A DNA stretch of 64,000 bases from JBFAPK01 sp040676675 (GTDB lineage Bacteria > Actinomycetota > Actinomycetes > Mycobacteriales > Micromonosporaceae), in NCBI RefSeq assembly GCF_040676675.1, contig NZ_JBFAPK010000008.1, positions 124,001 through 188,000 on the forward strand, written 5' to 3'. Position numbers and translations under genes: made by a program. Shown piece after piece: positions 1 to 8,795 of the stretch. Position 1 is the stretch's first letter. Every line of letters starts with the position of its first letter. The notes below the pieces were generated by a model that saw nothing but the letters and a program-made list of their open reading frames with translations, was not told the origin of the DNA and did no database searches.

Positions 1-1
1 G

Positions 2-145
2 CAGCGGATCAGGGGCTTTCTGAGCGGACCGCAGGGTCGCAGTCTGATGGAGCGCGGCCGACGACAGTTGCGGAAGCCGAGTACGCAGCAGAAACTGCGC
101 CAGTTCGCGGAGCGGATGCGTGGCCGTTCGGGGCGCCGTCGCTGA
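2..145 (+). CDS. C-terminal end of an unidentified basic protein (5' truncated by window)
   Basis: An open frame runs from the window edge to a TGA at 143-145. It encodes 47 residues ending in an Arg-rich tail (RMRGRSGRRR). The composition (QRIRGFLSGPQGRSL, then RRQLRKPSTQQKLRQF) looks like an authentic basic, helical C-terminus rather than a shadow frame, because no competing gene covers this stretch. The start lies outside the window, so function cannot be assigned. Confidence 0.5.
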   Translation, partial: QRIRGFLSGPQGRSLMERGRRQLRKPSTQQKLRQFAERMRGRSGRRR

Positions 146-187
146 CGTTGCCGGCGGGCCGTGGCCGGGTGATTGCCGGGGACGGTC

Positions 188-285
188 CGCTGACCCGTCA
201 GGCGGCCCGGGTGTCCGCTGGTCCGGTGGGCCTGGGCGTTCGCTGACCCGTCGGGCCCGGGTGTCCACTGATCCGGTGGGCCCGG
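188..285. repeat. Imperfect direct repeat, two copies of about 47 bp
   Basis: Copy one (188-236) and copy two (241-285) both start CGCTGACCCGTC and end near CCGGTGGGCC. They differ by a 3-base gap and a few substitutions. The repeat fills the spacer between the truncated first gene and the DUF4190-type gene. No coding function is evident; a slippage duplication is the simplest explanation. Confidence 0.6.
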
Positions 286-382
286 ACCGGGGCCGCTCGC
301 TGGTTCGGGGTGTCTCCGTCGGCGCCGGGCCGGATCCGACGGTGCCGTTGACCGGTTGACGCCAGCGACAAGGGGGAGAGGT

Positions 383-778
383 ATGTCTGCTTCCGGCCAG
401 TCGATGCCCGGGGCGGCCGGCTATCCGGCCGGTCGTGGCGGTACCGCCGAGACGGCGGCAAAGACGAGTAGCGCGGCGACGTTCGCGCTGGTGTTCGGCG
501 TAGCCGGTCTGATCAGCGCGCTCACGGTGATCCTGTCGGTACTGGGTCTGGTGCTCGGGATCATCGGAGTCGTGCTCGGCATCGTCGGGCTGCGGATGGC
601 CCGCCGCCCCGGCGTGACCGGTCGCGGGGTCGCTACCGGTGGCCTGGTGCTGAGCATCCTGGCCGTTCTGGTCGGGGCCACGTTCGTGGCGGGGGCGACC
701 ACGTTCCTCAACGACCGGGGCGCGGTGGACCGGTTGCAGCGTGAGGTGGACCAGATGCGCGACGAGCTGCCCAGCTGA
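383..778 (+). CDS. DUF4190-type small membrane protein
   Basis: A 131-residue protein. The ATG at 383 follows AGGGGGAGAGG, a strong ribosome-binding site, so I prefer it to the in-frame codon at 356. After a Gly/Ser-rich cytosolic N-terminus come two hydrophobic segments (about residues 33-73 and 91-113) separated by a short basic loop (RMARRPGVTGRG). This is the usual DUF4190 layout of an inside loop flanked by two TM stretches. The C-terminus (VDRLQREVDQMRDELPS) is a short coiled coil. The molecular role of the family is unknown; it acts in the cell membrane. Confidence 0.75.
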   Translation: MSASGQSMPGAAGYPAGRGGTAETAAKTSSAATFALVFGVAGLISALTVILSVLGLVLGIIGVVLGIVGLRMARRPGVTGRGVATGGLVLSILAVLVGATFVAGATTFLNDRGAVDRLQREVDQMRDELPS

Positions 779-883
779 CGCGGTTCGGTCGGTGCCGTGT
801 CGGGTGTTGCTCCGGTTCGCCCGGCGGTGTCGCGCGTGCGGTTGGAACCGGGGACGGGGCAGCCGCCCGACCAAGGAGGCGTG

Positions 884-1327
884 ATGGGTGCCGAAGCCGA
901 CTACTTCCAGCCGCCGGGCGGTGTGATCCTCACCCACCTGCTGATCGTGCGGGACGTCGACCGGTCCCGAGAGTTCTACGAGCGGGTGCTGGGCGCCGAG
1001 TGCGTCCGGGAGCGCATGCCCGCGGTGCTGCGGTTCCACAACAGCTACATCGTGATCAACACCGAGGGTGGCCCGACGGACGACAAGCCGGACGTGCAGG
1101 CGCGGGCGCCGCGCGACGCCGGCACGCTCAGCTCGGCGATGAACATCCGGGTCACCGACGTGCGCGCGGTGTACGAGCAGTGGCGCGCCCGGGGTGGGGA
1201 GTTCCTGACCGAACCGAAGGACCACGGGGTCGAGATCCGCTGCTACCTGCGGGATCCGGACGGGTACCTGATCGAGCTGGGCCAGGGCACCGGCATCCTC
1301 GCCGAGATGGGGCTGGCCGGGGCCTGA
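884..1327 (+). CDS. VOC family protein (glyoxalase/bleomycin-resistance/dioxygenase fold)
   Basis: 147 residues. The ATG at 884 follows AAGGAGG at 873-879. The chain has the single-module VOC pattern: the first beta strand carries HLLIVRDVDRS, then REFYERVLGAE, and the C-terminal half ends YLRDPDGYLIELGQ, where His18 and the Glu of IELGQ are the usual metal-ligand positions. Members bind a metal and act as glyoxalases, dioxygenases or drug-binding resistance proteins. The substrate cannot be predicted here. It is a single gene with no operon partner. Confidence 0.8.
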   Translation: MGAEADYFQPPGGVILTHLLIVRDVDRSREFYERVLGAECVRERMPAVLRFHNSYIVINTEGGPTDDKPDVQARAPRDAGTLSSAMNIRVTDVRAVYEQWRARGGEFLTEPKDHGVEIRCYLRDPDGYLIELGQGTGILAEMGLAGA

Positions 1328-1656
1328 CCGGGATCCGGCCGACCGGCGGCCCCACCCGCCGGCAGCGGTACGTCCGCGACCGACCCGGATCGACCTACTC
1401 CGATCAAGTGTGGTCCAATTGAGCCCTGTTGCCCGGCTTCGCGGTCACCTCGTTCCAGGGCCGGCTCGCCGCGCGGTGGCGGGAGCGAGTGTCCACTTCC
1501 ACCATTCCGCCGACGAGCCGATCCCGGCTGAATTTGTACGACCGGCGCCGATATCGGTCATGGTTCCCCCGTGCACCGGCGCCGGCCAGGGGAGCGGTCG
1601 TGGGCCGATCCGGTCGCGGCCGCTCCCCCCGACCACTGACGAGAGAGGTGGAACTC
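1328..1656. other. Gene-free stretch upstream of the phosphodiester glycosidase gene
   Basis: About 330 bases with no convincing gene. It has lower G+C than its surroundings between about 1390 and 1560 (for example GTGTGGTCCAATTGAG and GAATTTGTACG), as expected of a promoter region for the downstream gene. I could not place a convincing -35/-10 pair. Confidence 0.4.
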
Positions 1657-3291
1657 GTGCGACGACCACGAGCGCACGTACTGGCCGGCGCGGCACTGGT
1701 GCTGGTGGCCGCCGTCACCGCACCGGCCGGTGTCGGCCACGCACGGCCCCCGACCGCCGGCGCGCAGCTACGCCTCGCGCTCGACCCCGGCACGACCGGC
1801 ACCGCCACGACGACCGGCATCGCCACGACCGCTGCCGCGCCGCTCGCGACCACGGCGATCGCCCCCGGCCTCACCCTCAGCGACGTCAGCCTGAGCGGGC
1901 CGGTGAAGGGCAAGCTGCTCACCGCCGACCTCGCCGAATCGACGCTCAAGCCCAAATACCTCAACCCCGGTACCGTCGCCGCGACCACGGCGCTGACCAC
2001 CCAGGCCGGCCGGGCCGGCGTCGTCGCCGCGGTCAACGGCGACTTCTTCGACATCGGCGCCACCGGCGCGCCGCGCGGCATCGGCATCGACGGCGGCAAC
2101 CTGCTCAACGGGCCCGCCGCCGGCTGGAACGACGTCGCCGCCTTCTACGCCGACGGCCGCGCCGGCCTCGCGCAGATCTTCCTCGACGGGGTGATCACGC
2201 TGCCGGGCGGGCGGACGCTGACCGCCACCAACCTCAACTCCCCGAACATCGCCCACGACGGCATCGGCATCTACAACCCGCTCTGGGGCAGCCAGGCCCG
2301 CAGCCAGGCGCTGGACGGCGCCGCCCGGGCCCGCGAGGTCGAGGTGAGCCAGGGAAAGGTGATCCGGGTCAGCACCAGCGCCGGCGGCAAGGTGGCCGAG
2401 GGGAGCGTCGCGCTGCTCGGCGTGGACGCCGGCGCGGACGCGCTCTCCGGGCTGGCCGTCGGCGACGCGGTCTCGGTCGACTACCGGCCGCGCGGCGGCG
2501 ACGGGGCGCAGGTCGCCATCGGCGGCAACCTCGTGCTGTTGCGCGACGGGGTGGTGACCACGCAGTCGCACCCGCTCAACCCGCGTACCGCGATCGCCTT
2601 CTCCGCCGATGGCCTGAAGGTGTGGCTGCTCGCCATCGACGGGCGCACCAGCGCCAGCGTCGGCATGACCTACGTTCAGCTCGGCAACTACCTGAAGTCG
2701 ATCGGGGCGGACGACGCGCTGAACCTGGACGGCGGCGGCTCCACCACGATGGTCGCCCGGCTGCCGGGCAGCACCTCCCTCTCGGTGGTGAACACCCCGT
2801 CCGACGGCGCCCAGCGGCCGGTGCCGAACGGCATCGGCTTCGTCTCCACCTCGCCCTGCCTCGCCACCAGCTACGACCTCGGCGCGTACCCGCAGCTCGC
2901 CGCCGGTGCCACCGGCGTCGCGGTCACCATCGCGCAGTGCCTGCTCGGCGGCGGCGCGGCCAGCGGCACCCTCGACCCGGCGACGGTGGCGGCCGTCCGA
3001 CAGTTCCAGACCGACCGGGGGCTGCCGGTCACCGGGGTGGTCGACGCGCACACCTGGACCGCGCTGCTCTCCGCCGGTGACCGGCCCACCCTGCAGAGCG
3101 GGTCGACCGGGGAGGCGGTACGCCGGTTGCAGCGGGCGCTGACCGCCGCGCTGGGCCGTACCGTCGGCATCGACGGCCAGTTCGGTACGCAGACCAAGAC
3201 CGCGGTGACGGACTACCAGCGCTCGCGGGGCCTCGACCCCGACGGCCTGGTCGGCCCGCTGACCTGGGCGGCGTTGCAGGCCGGGCGCTGA
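1657..3291 (+). CDS. Secreted phosphodiester glycosidase (NAGPA/DUF2233) with two peptidoglycan-binding domains
   Basis: 544 residues from a GTG at 1657 that follows GAGAGG. This start gives a clean signal peptide (MRRPRAHVLAGAALVLVAA, cut near GVGHA). The catalytic NAGPA-type domain spans about residues 100-375 and contains NGDFFD at 127 and DGGGS at about 358, both hallmark loops of uncovering-enzyme-like phosphodiesterases that remove capping sugars from phosphodiesters. Residues about 405-470 and 475-544 are two peptidoglycan_binding_1 modules (VRQFQTDRGLP and DGQFGTQTKTAV). The enzyme is probably exported and wall-bound, acting on wall teichoic acid or a similar sugar-phosphate polymer (inference). 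Confidence 0.85.
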   Translation: MRRPRAHVLAGAALVLVAAVTAPAGVGHARPPTAGAQLRLALDPGTTGTATTTGIATTAAAPLATTAIAPGLTLSDVSLSGPVKGKLLTADLAESTLKPKYLNPGTVAATTALTTQAGRAGVVAAVNGDFFDIGATGAPRGIGIDGGNLLNGPAAGWNDVAAFYADGRAGLAQIFLDGVITLPGGRTLTATNLNSPNIAHDGIGIYNPLWGSQARSQALDGAARAREVEVSQGKVIRVSTSAGGKVAEGSVALLGVDAGADALSGLAVGDAVSVDYRPRGGDGAQVAIGGNLVLLRDGVVTTQSHPLNPRTAIAFSADGLKVWLLAIDGRTSASVGMTYVQLGNYLKSIGADDALNLDGGGSTTMVARLPGSTSLSVVNTPSDGAQRPVPNGIGFVSTSPCLATSYDLGAYPQLAAGATGVAVTIAQCLLGGGAASGTLDPATVAAVRQFQTDRGLPVTGVVDAHTWTALLSAGDRPTLQSGSTGEAVRRLQRALTAALGRTVGIDGQFGTQTKTAVTDYQRSRGLDPDGLVGPLTWAALQAGR

Positions 3292-3304
3292 CCGGCACCG
3301 CCGC

Positions 3305-3337
3305 GCGACCCCGGTGGAGCGGACCCGCCGGGGTCGC
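3305..3337. terminator. Inverted repeat between convergent genes, likely bidirectional terminator
   Basis: A perfect 10-bp stem, GCGACCCCGG (3305-3314) pairing with CCGGGGTCGC (3328-3337), with a 13-nt loop. It lies between the stop of the glycosidase (3291) and the stop of the convergent antiporter gene (3369). No U-tract is present, which is common for high-GC actinobacteria. Confidence 0.6.
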
Positions 3338-3368
3338 ACGGCTCGGGCCGCCGCAGAGCGACGGCGGG

Positions 3369-4949
3369 TCACTCCACCGGTTCGCGGCGGGCCAGGCGTA
3401 CCTCCTCGATGTCCAGCCGGGCCTGTATCTGCCGCAGCACCACGTCGTCGATCCGCCGCTCGTGGCGCAGCCGCAGCAGGGTGGCCCGCTTGCGGCCGAG
3501 CAGTTCCAACCGGAGCGCGGCGTAGTCGGCGGCGTGCCGGACCCGCTCGTCCTCGGTACCCTCCTGCGCGCGCAGCAGTTGGAGATGCTCCTCGTACTCG
3601 GCCCGGATCCGCTCCAGCGGCTCTCCGGCGACGCCGAGCCGCGCCGCCACCTCCGGCAGCGCCGCCAGCGCCTCCTCGGTCGCCGCGGTCTCGGCCAGCC
3701 GGCGCTCCCGCTCGACCGAGGTGTCGGCGGGCAGCCGCGCCCAGCGCAGCACGGCCGGCAGGGCCAGGCCCTGCGCCACCAGGGTGACCACGATGACCCC
3801 CGAGACCACGAAGATGATCGTGTCCCGGGCGGGGAACGGGGCGCCCGTGCGCAGCGTCTCCGGCACGGCGAGCGCGGCGGCCAGCGAGACCGCGCCGCGG
3901 AAGCCGGCGGTGGCGCTGACCACCCGGGTACGGGCCGGGACCCGGCGCAGCCGCTGCTGCGGCCGGCGGTCCAGCGCCCGCAGCAGGTACGGCGTGGTGA
4001 AGTTCCACGCGAAGCGGGTACCGATCACCGTGGCCGAGATCAGCGCGACGGCGACCAGCGCCCGGGTCAGGCCGACGCTGGTCAGCTCCCGGACCGAGGC
4101 CGGCAGCTGGAGCCCGACCAGGACGAAGAGCGCGCCGTTGAGCAGGAACGTGGTCAGCGTCCAGAACCCCTGCGCCTGCTGGCGGGTCTCCGCGCCGATG
4201 ACCCGCGGCCCCAGCTGGCTCAGGGCGAGCCCGGCGACGACCACCGCGACCACCCCGGAGGCGTGCGCGAGCTCGGCGAGGAGGAAGGCGCTGAACGGGG
4301 TCAGCACGCTCACCACGTTCTCGTGGGTCGGCTCGCGCAGGTGCCGCCGGGCCAGCACCGCCAGTCCGGCCACCGCCAGCCCGGCCAGCGCGCCGCCGCC
4401 GTACGCGAGGACGAAGAGCCAGGTCACGTGGAGGCCGCCGAGGTGCTCCTCGCCCACCGTGATGCCGACGGCGAGACCGTAGATCACCAGGGCGGTACCG
4501 TCGTTGACCAGGCTCTCCGCCCGCAGAATGGTGACGATGCGGCGCGGCAGCAGCCGGGCGAGCACGGCCACGGCGGTGGCGTCGGTCGGCGCCACCGCCG
4601 CGCCGAGGACCCACGCCGGGCCCCAGGCCAGCCCGAGGGCGTGCGCCACCGCCGCCACGGCCGCCGCCGTCGCGATGACCAGTACCGTGCTGAGCAGCAC
4701 GATCACGCGCAGGTTGGTGCGGATCTCCCGCAGCGAGGTGGTGAGACTCTCCCAGTAGAGCAGGGCGGGCAGGAAGAGCAGCAGCACCGCCTCGGGCGGC
4801 AGGCCGACCCCGCGCAGCGCGGGCAGCAGCCCCAGCAGCGAGCCGACCGCCAGCAGCAGCACGGGCGGCACGACCCGCCACCGCCGCGCGGCGACGCTGG
4901 AGACCAGCACGGCGACGCCGAGGATGACGACGATCTCTAGCGCGAGCAG
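3369..4949 (-). CDS. Na+/H+ antiporter, CPA1 family, probably starting at a CTG codon
   Basis: About 526 residues. A dozen hydrophobic segments are followed by a charged cytosolic C-terminus (about residues 400-526) rich in Glu and Arg. Motifs typical of CPA1 exchangers are visible: LLFLPALLYWESL, the ion-site region GAAVAPTDATAVAVL, and RAESLVNDGTALVIY. The first ATG/GTG/TTG start is a GTG at 4910, but the frame stays hydrophobic upstream (LALEIVVILGVAVLV). There a GGAGG (4956-4960) sits six bases before a CTG at 4947-4949, so I place the start there; GTG 4910 would cut TM1. The role is proton-driven Na+ extrusion and pH homeostasis. Confidence 0.85.
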   Translation of the reverse strand: MLALEIVVILGVAVLVSSVAARRWRVVPPVLLLAVGSLLGLLPALRGVGLPPEAVLLLFLPALLYWESLTTSLREIRTNLRVIVLLSTVLVIATAAAVAAVAHALGLAWGPAWVLGAAVAPTDATAVAVLARLLPRRIVTILRAESLVNDGTALVIYGLAVGITVGEEHLGGLHVTWLFVLAYGGGALAGLAVAGLAVLARRHLREPTHENVVSVLTPFSAFLLAELAHASGVVAVVVAGLALSQLGPRVIGAETRQQAQGFWTLTTFLLNGALFVLVGLQLPASVRELTSVGLTRALVAVALISATVIGTRFAWNFTTPYLLRALDRRPQQRLRRVPARTRVVSATAGFRGAVSLAAALAVPETLRTGAPFPARDTIIFVVSGVIVVTLVAQGLALPAVLRWARLPADTSVERERRLAETAATEEALAALPEVAARLGVAGEPLERIRAEYEEHLQLLRAQEGTEDERVRHAADYAALRLELLGRKRATLLRLRHERRIDDVVLRQIQARLDIEEVRLARREPVE

Positions 4950-5144
4950 GAGCTTCCTCCGGGTGCGGCAGGCGGCTTACCGGGGCCACATGCTGCCAGA
5001 ACGGCCGGGGGAGAGCCACCCGCCGCACGGGATCGCGGGGCGGGACCGTCCGGGCGGCGCCGGGCGCCCGCCGGAACCGCGCCGGCTATCTCGCGGGGCG
5101 GGACCGCCGGGGCGGGGCCGGACGACCGCGGGGGACCGCGCCGG

Positions 5145-6338
5145 CTACCCGGTACGCAGCGCGTCGGTCGGGGTGAGCCGGGCGGCGCGCAGCGCGGGAT
5201 AGAGGCCGGCGACCGCGCCGACCAGGCACGCGGCGGCGAGCGCGAGACCGACCGCCGACGGCGGTACCAGGGGTTGCCAGCCGCGCTGGACGGCCAGCGC
5301 GTAGGTGGCGGCGGCGCCGAGCAGCGCACCGGTGACGCCTCCGGCGGCGCCGAGCAGCAGCGATTCGAGGAGGAACTGCCCGGCGACGTGCCGGCGGCCC
5401 GCGCCGAGCGCGCGGCGCAGCCCGATCTCGGTCCGTCGCTCCAGGACCGCGATGACCATCATGTTCGCGATGCCGACCCCGCCGACGAGCAGGGCCACCG
5501 CGCCGAGCCCGAGGAAGAGCGCCGTGCCGGAGTCGGCGACGGCCAGGCGGGCGGTGAGCGCGTCCGACGGCCGGCTCACCGCCACCTCGTCGGGTCGCTC
5601 CGGATTCGCCGCGCGGGCCAGCATGGTGGCGACCTCGACGGTACGGTCCTGCCGGGCGCGGACGTAGATCCGGCTGGCGGCGCCGTCGTGGCCGAAGTCC
5701 CGGACCGCGGCGGCGAACCCGACCAGCGCGGACCGGTCCACCTCGGGCGCGAGGTCGAGCGGGGCGAGGACGCCGATGACGGTGTACCAGTGCCCGGCGA
5801 CGAAGACGCGCGGATCGCCGGAGAGATCCTCGACGCCGAGCCGCTGGGCGGCCGTGTGCCCGAGGACGGTGACCGGGAACCGGGCGGTCCCCTCGGTGAG
5901 GAACGTACCGTGGGTGAGCCGCCCGTCCAGGACCGCCAGCAGCGACGCGTCGGCGGCGCGTACCGCCAGCCCGCCGGACTGGGCCGGCGGCACCCGGTCG
6001 GTGCGGCGTACGGTCACCCCGGGCAGCTCCGCGGTCGGCGCGCTGGCCAGCACCCCCGTGGTGAGGCTGACGCCGCCGGCGGCGGTCGCCGGCAGCGGCT
6101 GCTCCTCCCCGCCCGGGCCCTGCCCGTCGGCCACGGTCAGCAGGTTGGTGCCGAGCCGGTCGATCCGGGCGAGCAGGTCGGACTGGCTGGATCGGGTGAT
6201 GCCGAGCACCGCGACGAGCGCGGCGATGCCGATCCCGACGCCGAGCACCGACAGGGCGGCGCGGGCCGGTCGGGTGCGCAGCCCGACCGTGGCGACCGTC
6301 AGCAGGTCGGTGACGCGCAGGCGAGGCAGCAGGCTCAT
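5145..6338 (-). CDS. ABC transporter permease, MacB/FtsX type
   Basis: 397 residues. One N-terminal TM segment (PARAALSVLGVGIGIAALVAV) is followed by a large extracytoplasmic MacB-PCD-like domain (about residues 50-260) and three C-terminal TM helices (from ALFLGLGAVALLVGGVGI on), with the FtsX signature EIGLRRALGA between them. This is the MacB topology, used for mechanotransmission from the ATPase to an extracytoplasmic adaptor. It is last in a four-gene minus-strand operon and its ATG overlaps the ATPase stop by 4 bp (ATGA). Substrate unknown; peptide or antibiotic efflux is typical. Confidence 0.85.
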   Translation of the reverse strand: MSLLPRLRVTDLLTVATVGLRTRPARAALSVLGVGIGIAALVAVLGITRSSQSDLLARIDRLGTNLLTVADGQGPGGEEQPLPATAAGGVSLTTGVLASAPTAELPGVTVRRTDRVPPAQSGGLAVRAADASLLAVLDGRLTHGTFLTEGTARFPVTVLGHTAAQRLGVEDLSGDPRVFVAGHWYTVIGVLAPLDLAPEVDRSALVGFAAAVRDFGHDGAASRIYVRARQDRTVEVATMLARAANPERPDEVAVSRPSDALTARLAVADSGTALFLGLGAVALLVGGVGIANMMVIAVLERRTEIGLRRALGAGRRHVAGQFLLESLLLGAAGGVTGALLGAAATYALAVQRGWQPLVPPSAVGLALAAACLVGAVAGLYPALRAARLTPTDALRTG

Positions 6339-7021
6339 GCGGTGCTCCCGGTGTCGTGCGCGACGAGCCCGTCGCGCAAGGTGATCTTCCGGCGGGCGGC
6401 CCCGGCGACCTCGTCGCTGTGGGTGATGACCACGATCGTGGTGCCCTCGACGTTCAGCCGGCGCAGCAACCCGAGGACCTCGGCGCCGTTGGCGGAGTCG
6501 AGGTTGCCGGTGGGCTCGTCGGCGAAGAGGATCGGCGGCCGGCCGACCAGGGCCCGGGCGATGGCCACCCGCTGCTGCTCGCCGCCGGAGAGCGTGCGTG
6601 CCCGCTGGTGCGCCCGGTGGGCCAGCCCCACGCGGGACAGCGCCTCGGCGGCGTCGGCGCGGCGCCGCCCGGCGGGTACGCCCCGGTAGAGCAGGCCGGT
6701 CGCGACGTTGTCCAGCGCGCTGAGCTGCGGCAGAAGGTGGAACTGCTGGAACACCACCCCGATCCGGTACGCGCGCAGGCCGGCCAGCCGCCGGTCGGAG
6801 AGGCGCTCGATCGGCTCGCCGGCGATCCGGACCGAGCCGCTGGTCGGCCGGTCCAGCCCGGTGGCCAGGTTGAGCAGGGTGGACTTGCCGGAGCCGGAGG
6901 GGCCCACCACGGCCGCCAGCTCCCCGCCGCGTACGGCGAGGCTGACGCCGCGGATCGACTCGACCGGCGGGCTGCCCGGATAGGTCTTGCGCGCGTCGCG
7001 CAGTTCCAGCACGGCGTTCAC
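6335..7021 (-). CDS. ABC transporter ATP-binding protein, MacB/LolD type
   Basis: 228 residues from a GTG at 7021 that overlaps the adaptor stop (GTGA). Walker A is GPSGSGKST at residues 40-48, the signature is LSGGEQQRVAIARAL, and Walker B is ILFADEPTGNLD. The stretch FQQFHLLPQLSALDNV matches LolD/MacB ATPases rather than importers. It should form a 2:2 complex with the permease encoded downstream. Placement between adaptor and permease genes supports an export function coupled to the periplasmic-adaptor-like protein. Confidence 0.9.
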   Translation of the reverse strand: MNAVLELRDARKTYPGSPPVESIRGVSLAVRGGELAAVVGPSGSGKSTLLNLATGLDRPTSGSVRIAGEPIERLSDRRLAGLRAYRIGVVFQQFHLLPQLSALDNVATGLLYRGVPAGRRRADAAEALSRVGLAHRAHQRARTLSGGEQQRVAIARALVGRPPILFADEPTGNLDSANGAEVLGLLRRLNVEGTTIVVITHSDEVAGAARRKITLRDGLVAHDTGSTA

Positions 7022-8115
7022 CGGACGGGAACCTTCACCCGCTGGCCGGCGGTCAGCTCGCCGGTCACCTCGACCCGTCCGGTGGCACCGTCGAACAGGC
7101 CCGGCTCGACCGGCACGTACCGGTCCGAGTCCAGCCGTACCTGGTAGCCGCCGCCCGGCCGGGCGAGCAGCGCGGTGATCGGCACCTGCAGCACGTTCTC
7201 GCGGGTCTGCCGGGTGAGGGCCACCGTCACCGGCGCCCGGTCGAGGTCGCCCGCCCCGGACGGTGGGGTCGCGCCGATCGTCACCTGGAACGGGGCGGGC
7301 GTGGCGGCGTCCCCCGGCCCGCCCGACTGCTCCGGCGCGGCGGGCGCCCGCCCGACCGCCAGGACGGTGCCGGGAAACGGCGGCGTGCCGCCCATGGTGA
7401 TCGTGACCGGGGCGCCGACCTCGACCAGGCGTCGCCGTTCCGCGGTGACCTGCGCGGAGACCACCGGCTTCGTCGGGGTCACCGTCACCACCGGCTGGTC
7501 CGGGCGTACCGGGGCGCCGAGCGCGACCCGCGCCTCGTCGATCCGCAGCGCCCCGGGCTGGAACACCACCCGGCCCAGCGGCAGTGTGCCGGTGCGCCGG
7601 CCGGCCGGCACGCCCCAGGCGGCCTGCCAGCGGCGGATCGCCGCGGCGGTGGCCCGGGAGAAGTGCCCGTCCACCGTCAGCCGGTGGTCGGGGTCGTGGC
7701 CCAGCGCGACCAGGTTCTGCTCCAGTTGCCGCACGTCCGGACCGTCGGTCATGCCGTACGCGAGGTCGCGGTAGGCCGGCGTGGCGCCGTACAGCAGCCG
7801 GACGGGCTGGTCGGCCACCGCGTACAGCCGCGCCCCGCGGGCCACCACGGTCTCCGGCGCGGCCAGCGCGGTCACCACGCCGGACCCGCCCAGGTGGACC
7901 ACCGGGTACGCGACGCCGTACCCGAACGTGCCGTTGACCAGGACCCGCTCCGAGACGGTGCCGCGGGTCACCTCGGCGGTCTCCGTCGGCACCGGAGCCG
8001 CCGCCGGGCCCTCGCGCCCGGGCCGCGCCGCGTCGGCCAGCCACGCCGCGCCGGCCGCGCCGCCGGTCACCACGGCCACGAGCGCGCCGCCGAGCACCTG
8101 CCGCCGGCGGGTCAC
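7018..8115 (-). CDS. Membrane-fusion/adaptor protein with a peptidoglycan-binding domain
   Basis: 365 residues from a GTG at 8115 that overlaps the lipoprotein stop (GTGA). An N-terminal anchor (RRRQVLGGALVAVVTGGAAGAAWL) is followed by an HlyD/RND-adaptor-like barrel. Inserted at about residues 120-190 is a peptidoglycan_binding_1 module (VRQLEQNLVALGHDPDH to FSRATAAAIRRWQ). The C-terminal part (VLQVPITALLARPGGGYQV) is the conserved adaptor beta domain. Such adaptor-plus-PG-binding proteins are common beside MacB-like ABC pairs in actinobacteria and probably tether the pump to the wall. Confidence 0.8.
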   Translation of the reverse strand: MTRRRQVLGGALVAVVTGGAAGAAWLADAARPGREGPAAAPVPTETAEVTRGTVSERVLVNGTFGYGVAYPVVHLGGSGVVTALAAPETVVARGARLYAVADQPVRLLYGATPAYRDLAYGMTDGPDVRQLEQNLVALGHDPDHRLTVDGHFSRATAAAIRRWQAAWGVPAGRRTGTLPLGRVVFQPGALRIDEARVALGAPVRPDQPVVTVTPTKPVVSAQVTAERRRLVEVGAPVTITMGGTPPFPGTVLAVGRAPAAPEQSGGPGDAATPAPFQVTIGATPPSGAGDLDRAPVTVALTRQTRENVLQVPITALLARPGGGYQVRLDSDRYVPVEPGLFDGATGRVEVTGELTAGQRVKVPVR

Positions 8116-8654
8116 TGCGGCTCCGTCATGCCGAAGCCGACCTCGTACTGGCGGCACGCGTCGAACGCGTCCCGCCCGCTGTCGCCCTTCACGGCCTGCT
8201 CCATCGGGGTGCCCCTGATCGCGAACCTGCCCCGGGCGTCCGGGTCGGGCCAGTCCGGGAACCCGTGCTGTCGCAGGCAGGCGGCGAGCTGCCGCAGCTT
8301 GTCGAGGTCCGCCGCGGTCGGATCCGGTTTCCGCCACAGGCTCTGAGGCAGCCGCCTGGCGATCGCGTCGCACGCGTCCAGGGCCGCCATCACCGCCTCC
8401 TGGTCGGCGCCGGCCGGCGCCTCGCCCTTGCCCTGGATCCGGCCGTCAGCCAACCTGGGTGGCTGGAAGCCGGCGACGCCGTGGTCCCGGACGCACTGGG
8501 CGTGCTCCTCGAGGATCGCCACGATCTGTGCCTCGCCGAGCCCGCTGGCGGCCGGCGACGGGGTTGCGGCCGGGGACTCGGCCCGGCATCCGGTGAGCCC
8601 GGCGAGAGCCGCGACGACGACGGCCGCGACGCCGAGTCGAATGCATCTGGTCAT
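8112..8654 (-). CDS. Putative secreted lipoprotein, first gene of the MacB-type operon
   Basis: 180 residues. The ATG at 8654 gives a lipoprotein signal peptide with lipobox LTGC at Cys23. The mature part contains conserved-looking Cys residues in two similar patterns (HAQCVRDHGVAGFQPP and LAACLRQHGFPDWPDP), suggesting an internal duplication of a small C-x-R-x-H-G module. This kind of lipoprotein is often found upstream of actinobacterial adaptor/ABC operons. It may act as a sensing or substrate-capture component. Its stop overlaps the adaptor start by 4 bp, so it is co-translated. Confidence 0.75.
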   Translation of the reverse strand: MTRCIRLGVAAVVVAALAGLTGCRAESPAATPSPAASGLGEAQIVAILEEHAQCVRDHGVAGFQPPRLADGRIQGKGEAPAGADQEAVMAALDACDAIARRLPQSLWRKPDPTAADLDKLRQLAACLRQHGFPDWPDPDARGRFAIRGTPMEQAVKGDSGRDAFDACRQYEVGFGMTEPQ

Positions 8655-8783
8655 GCCGTCGAGCCTCGCGCCGGCCGATGCCGTTGTCGTCGGAGCCGGA
8701 TCGGATCCGGCCCGCCGGCCGGTACGAGCGAGCGCGGAGCCGGCGTACGAGCGGAGTCTGATGTGTCCGGTCGGCCCGCTGCC

Positions 8784-8789
8784 TACCCT
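8784..8789 (+). promoter_or_regulatory. -10 element of a probable leaderless transcript for the histidine kinase
   Basis: TACCCT ends seven bases before the GTG at 8796, the spacing seen in actinobacterial leaderless mRNAs, and no Shine-Dalgarno sequence precedes the GTG. The -35 is not well matched. Confidence 0.45.
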
Positions 8790-8795
8790 GGATGC

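Noticed and set aside
1768..5028. A minus-strand frame spanning the glycosidase and antiporter genes
   Set aside because: It crosses two well-supported genes in the wrong frame and lacks recognisable motifs.
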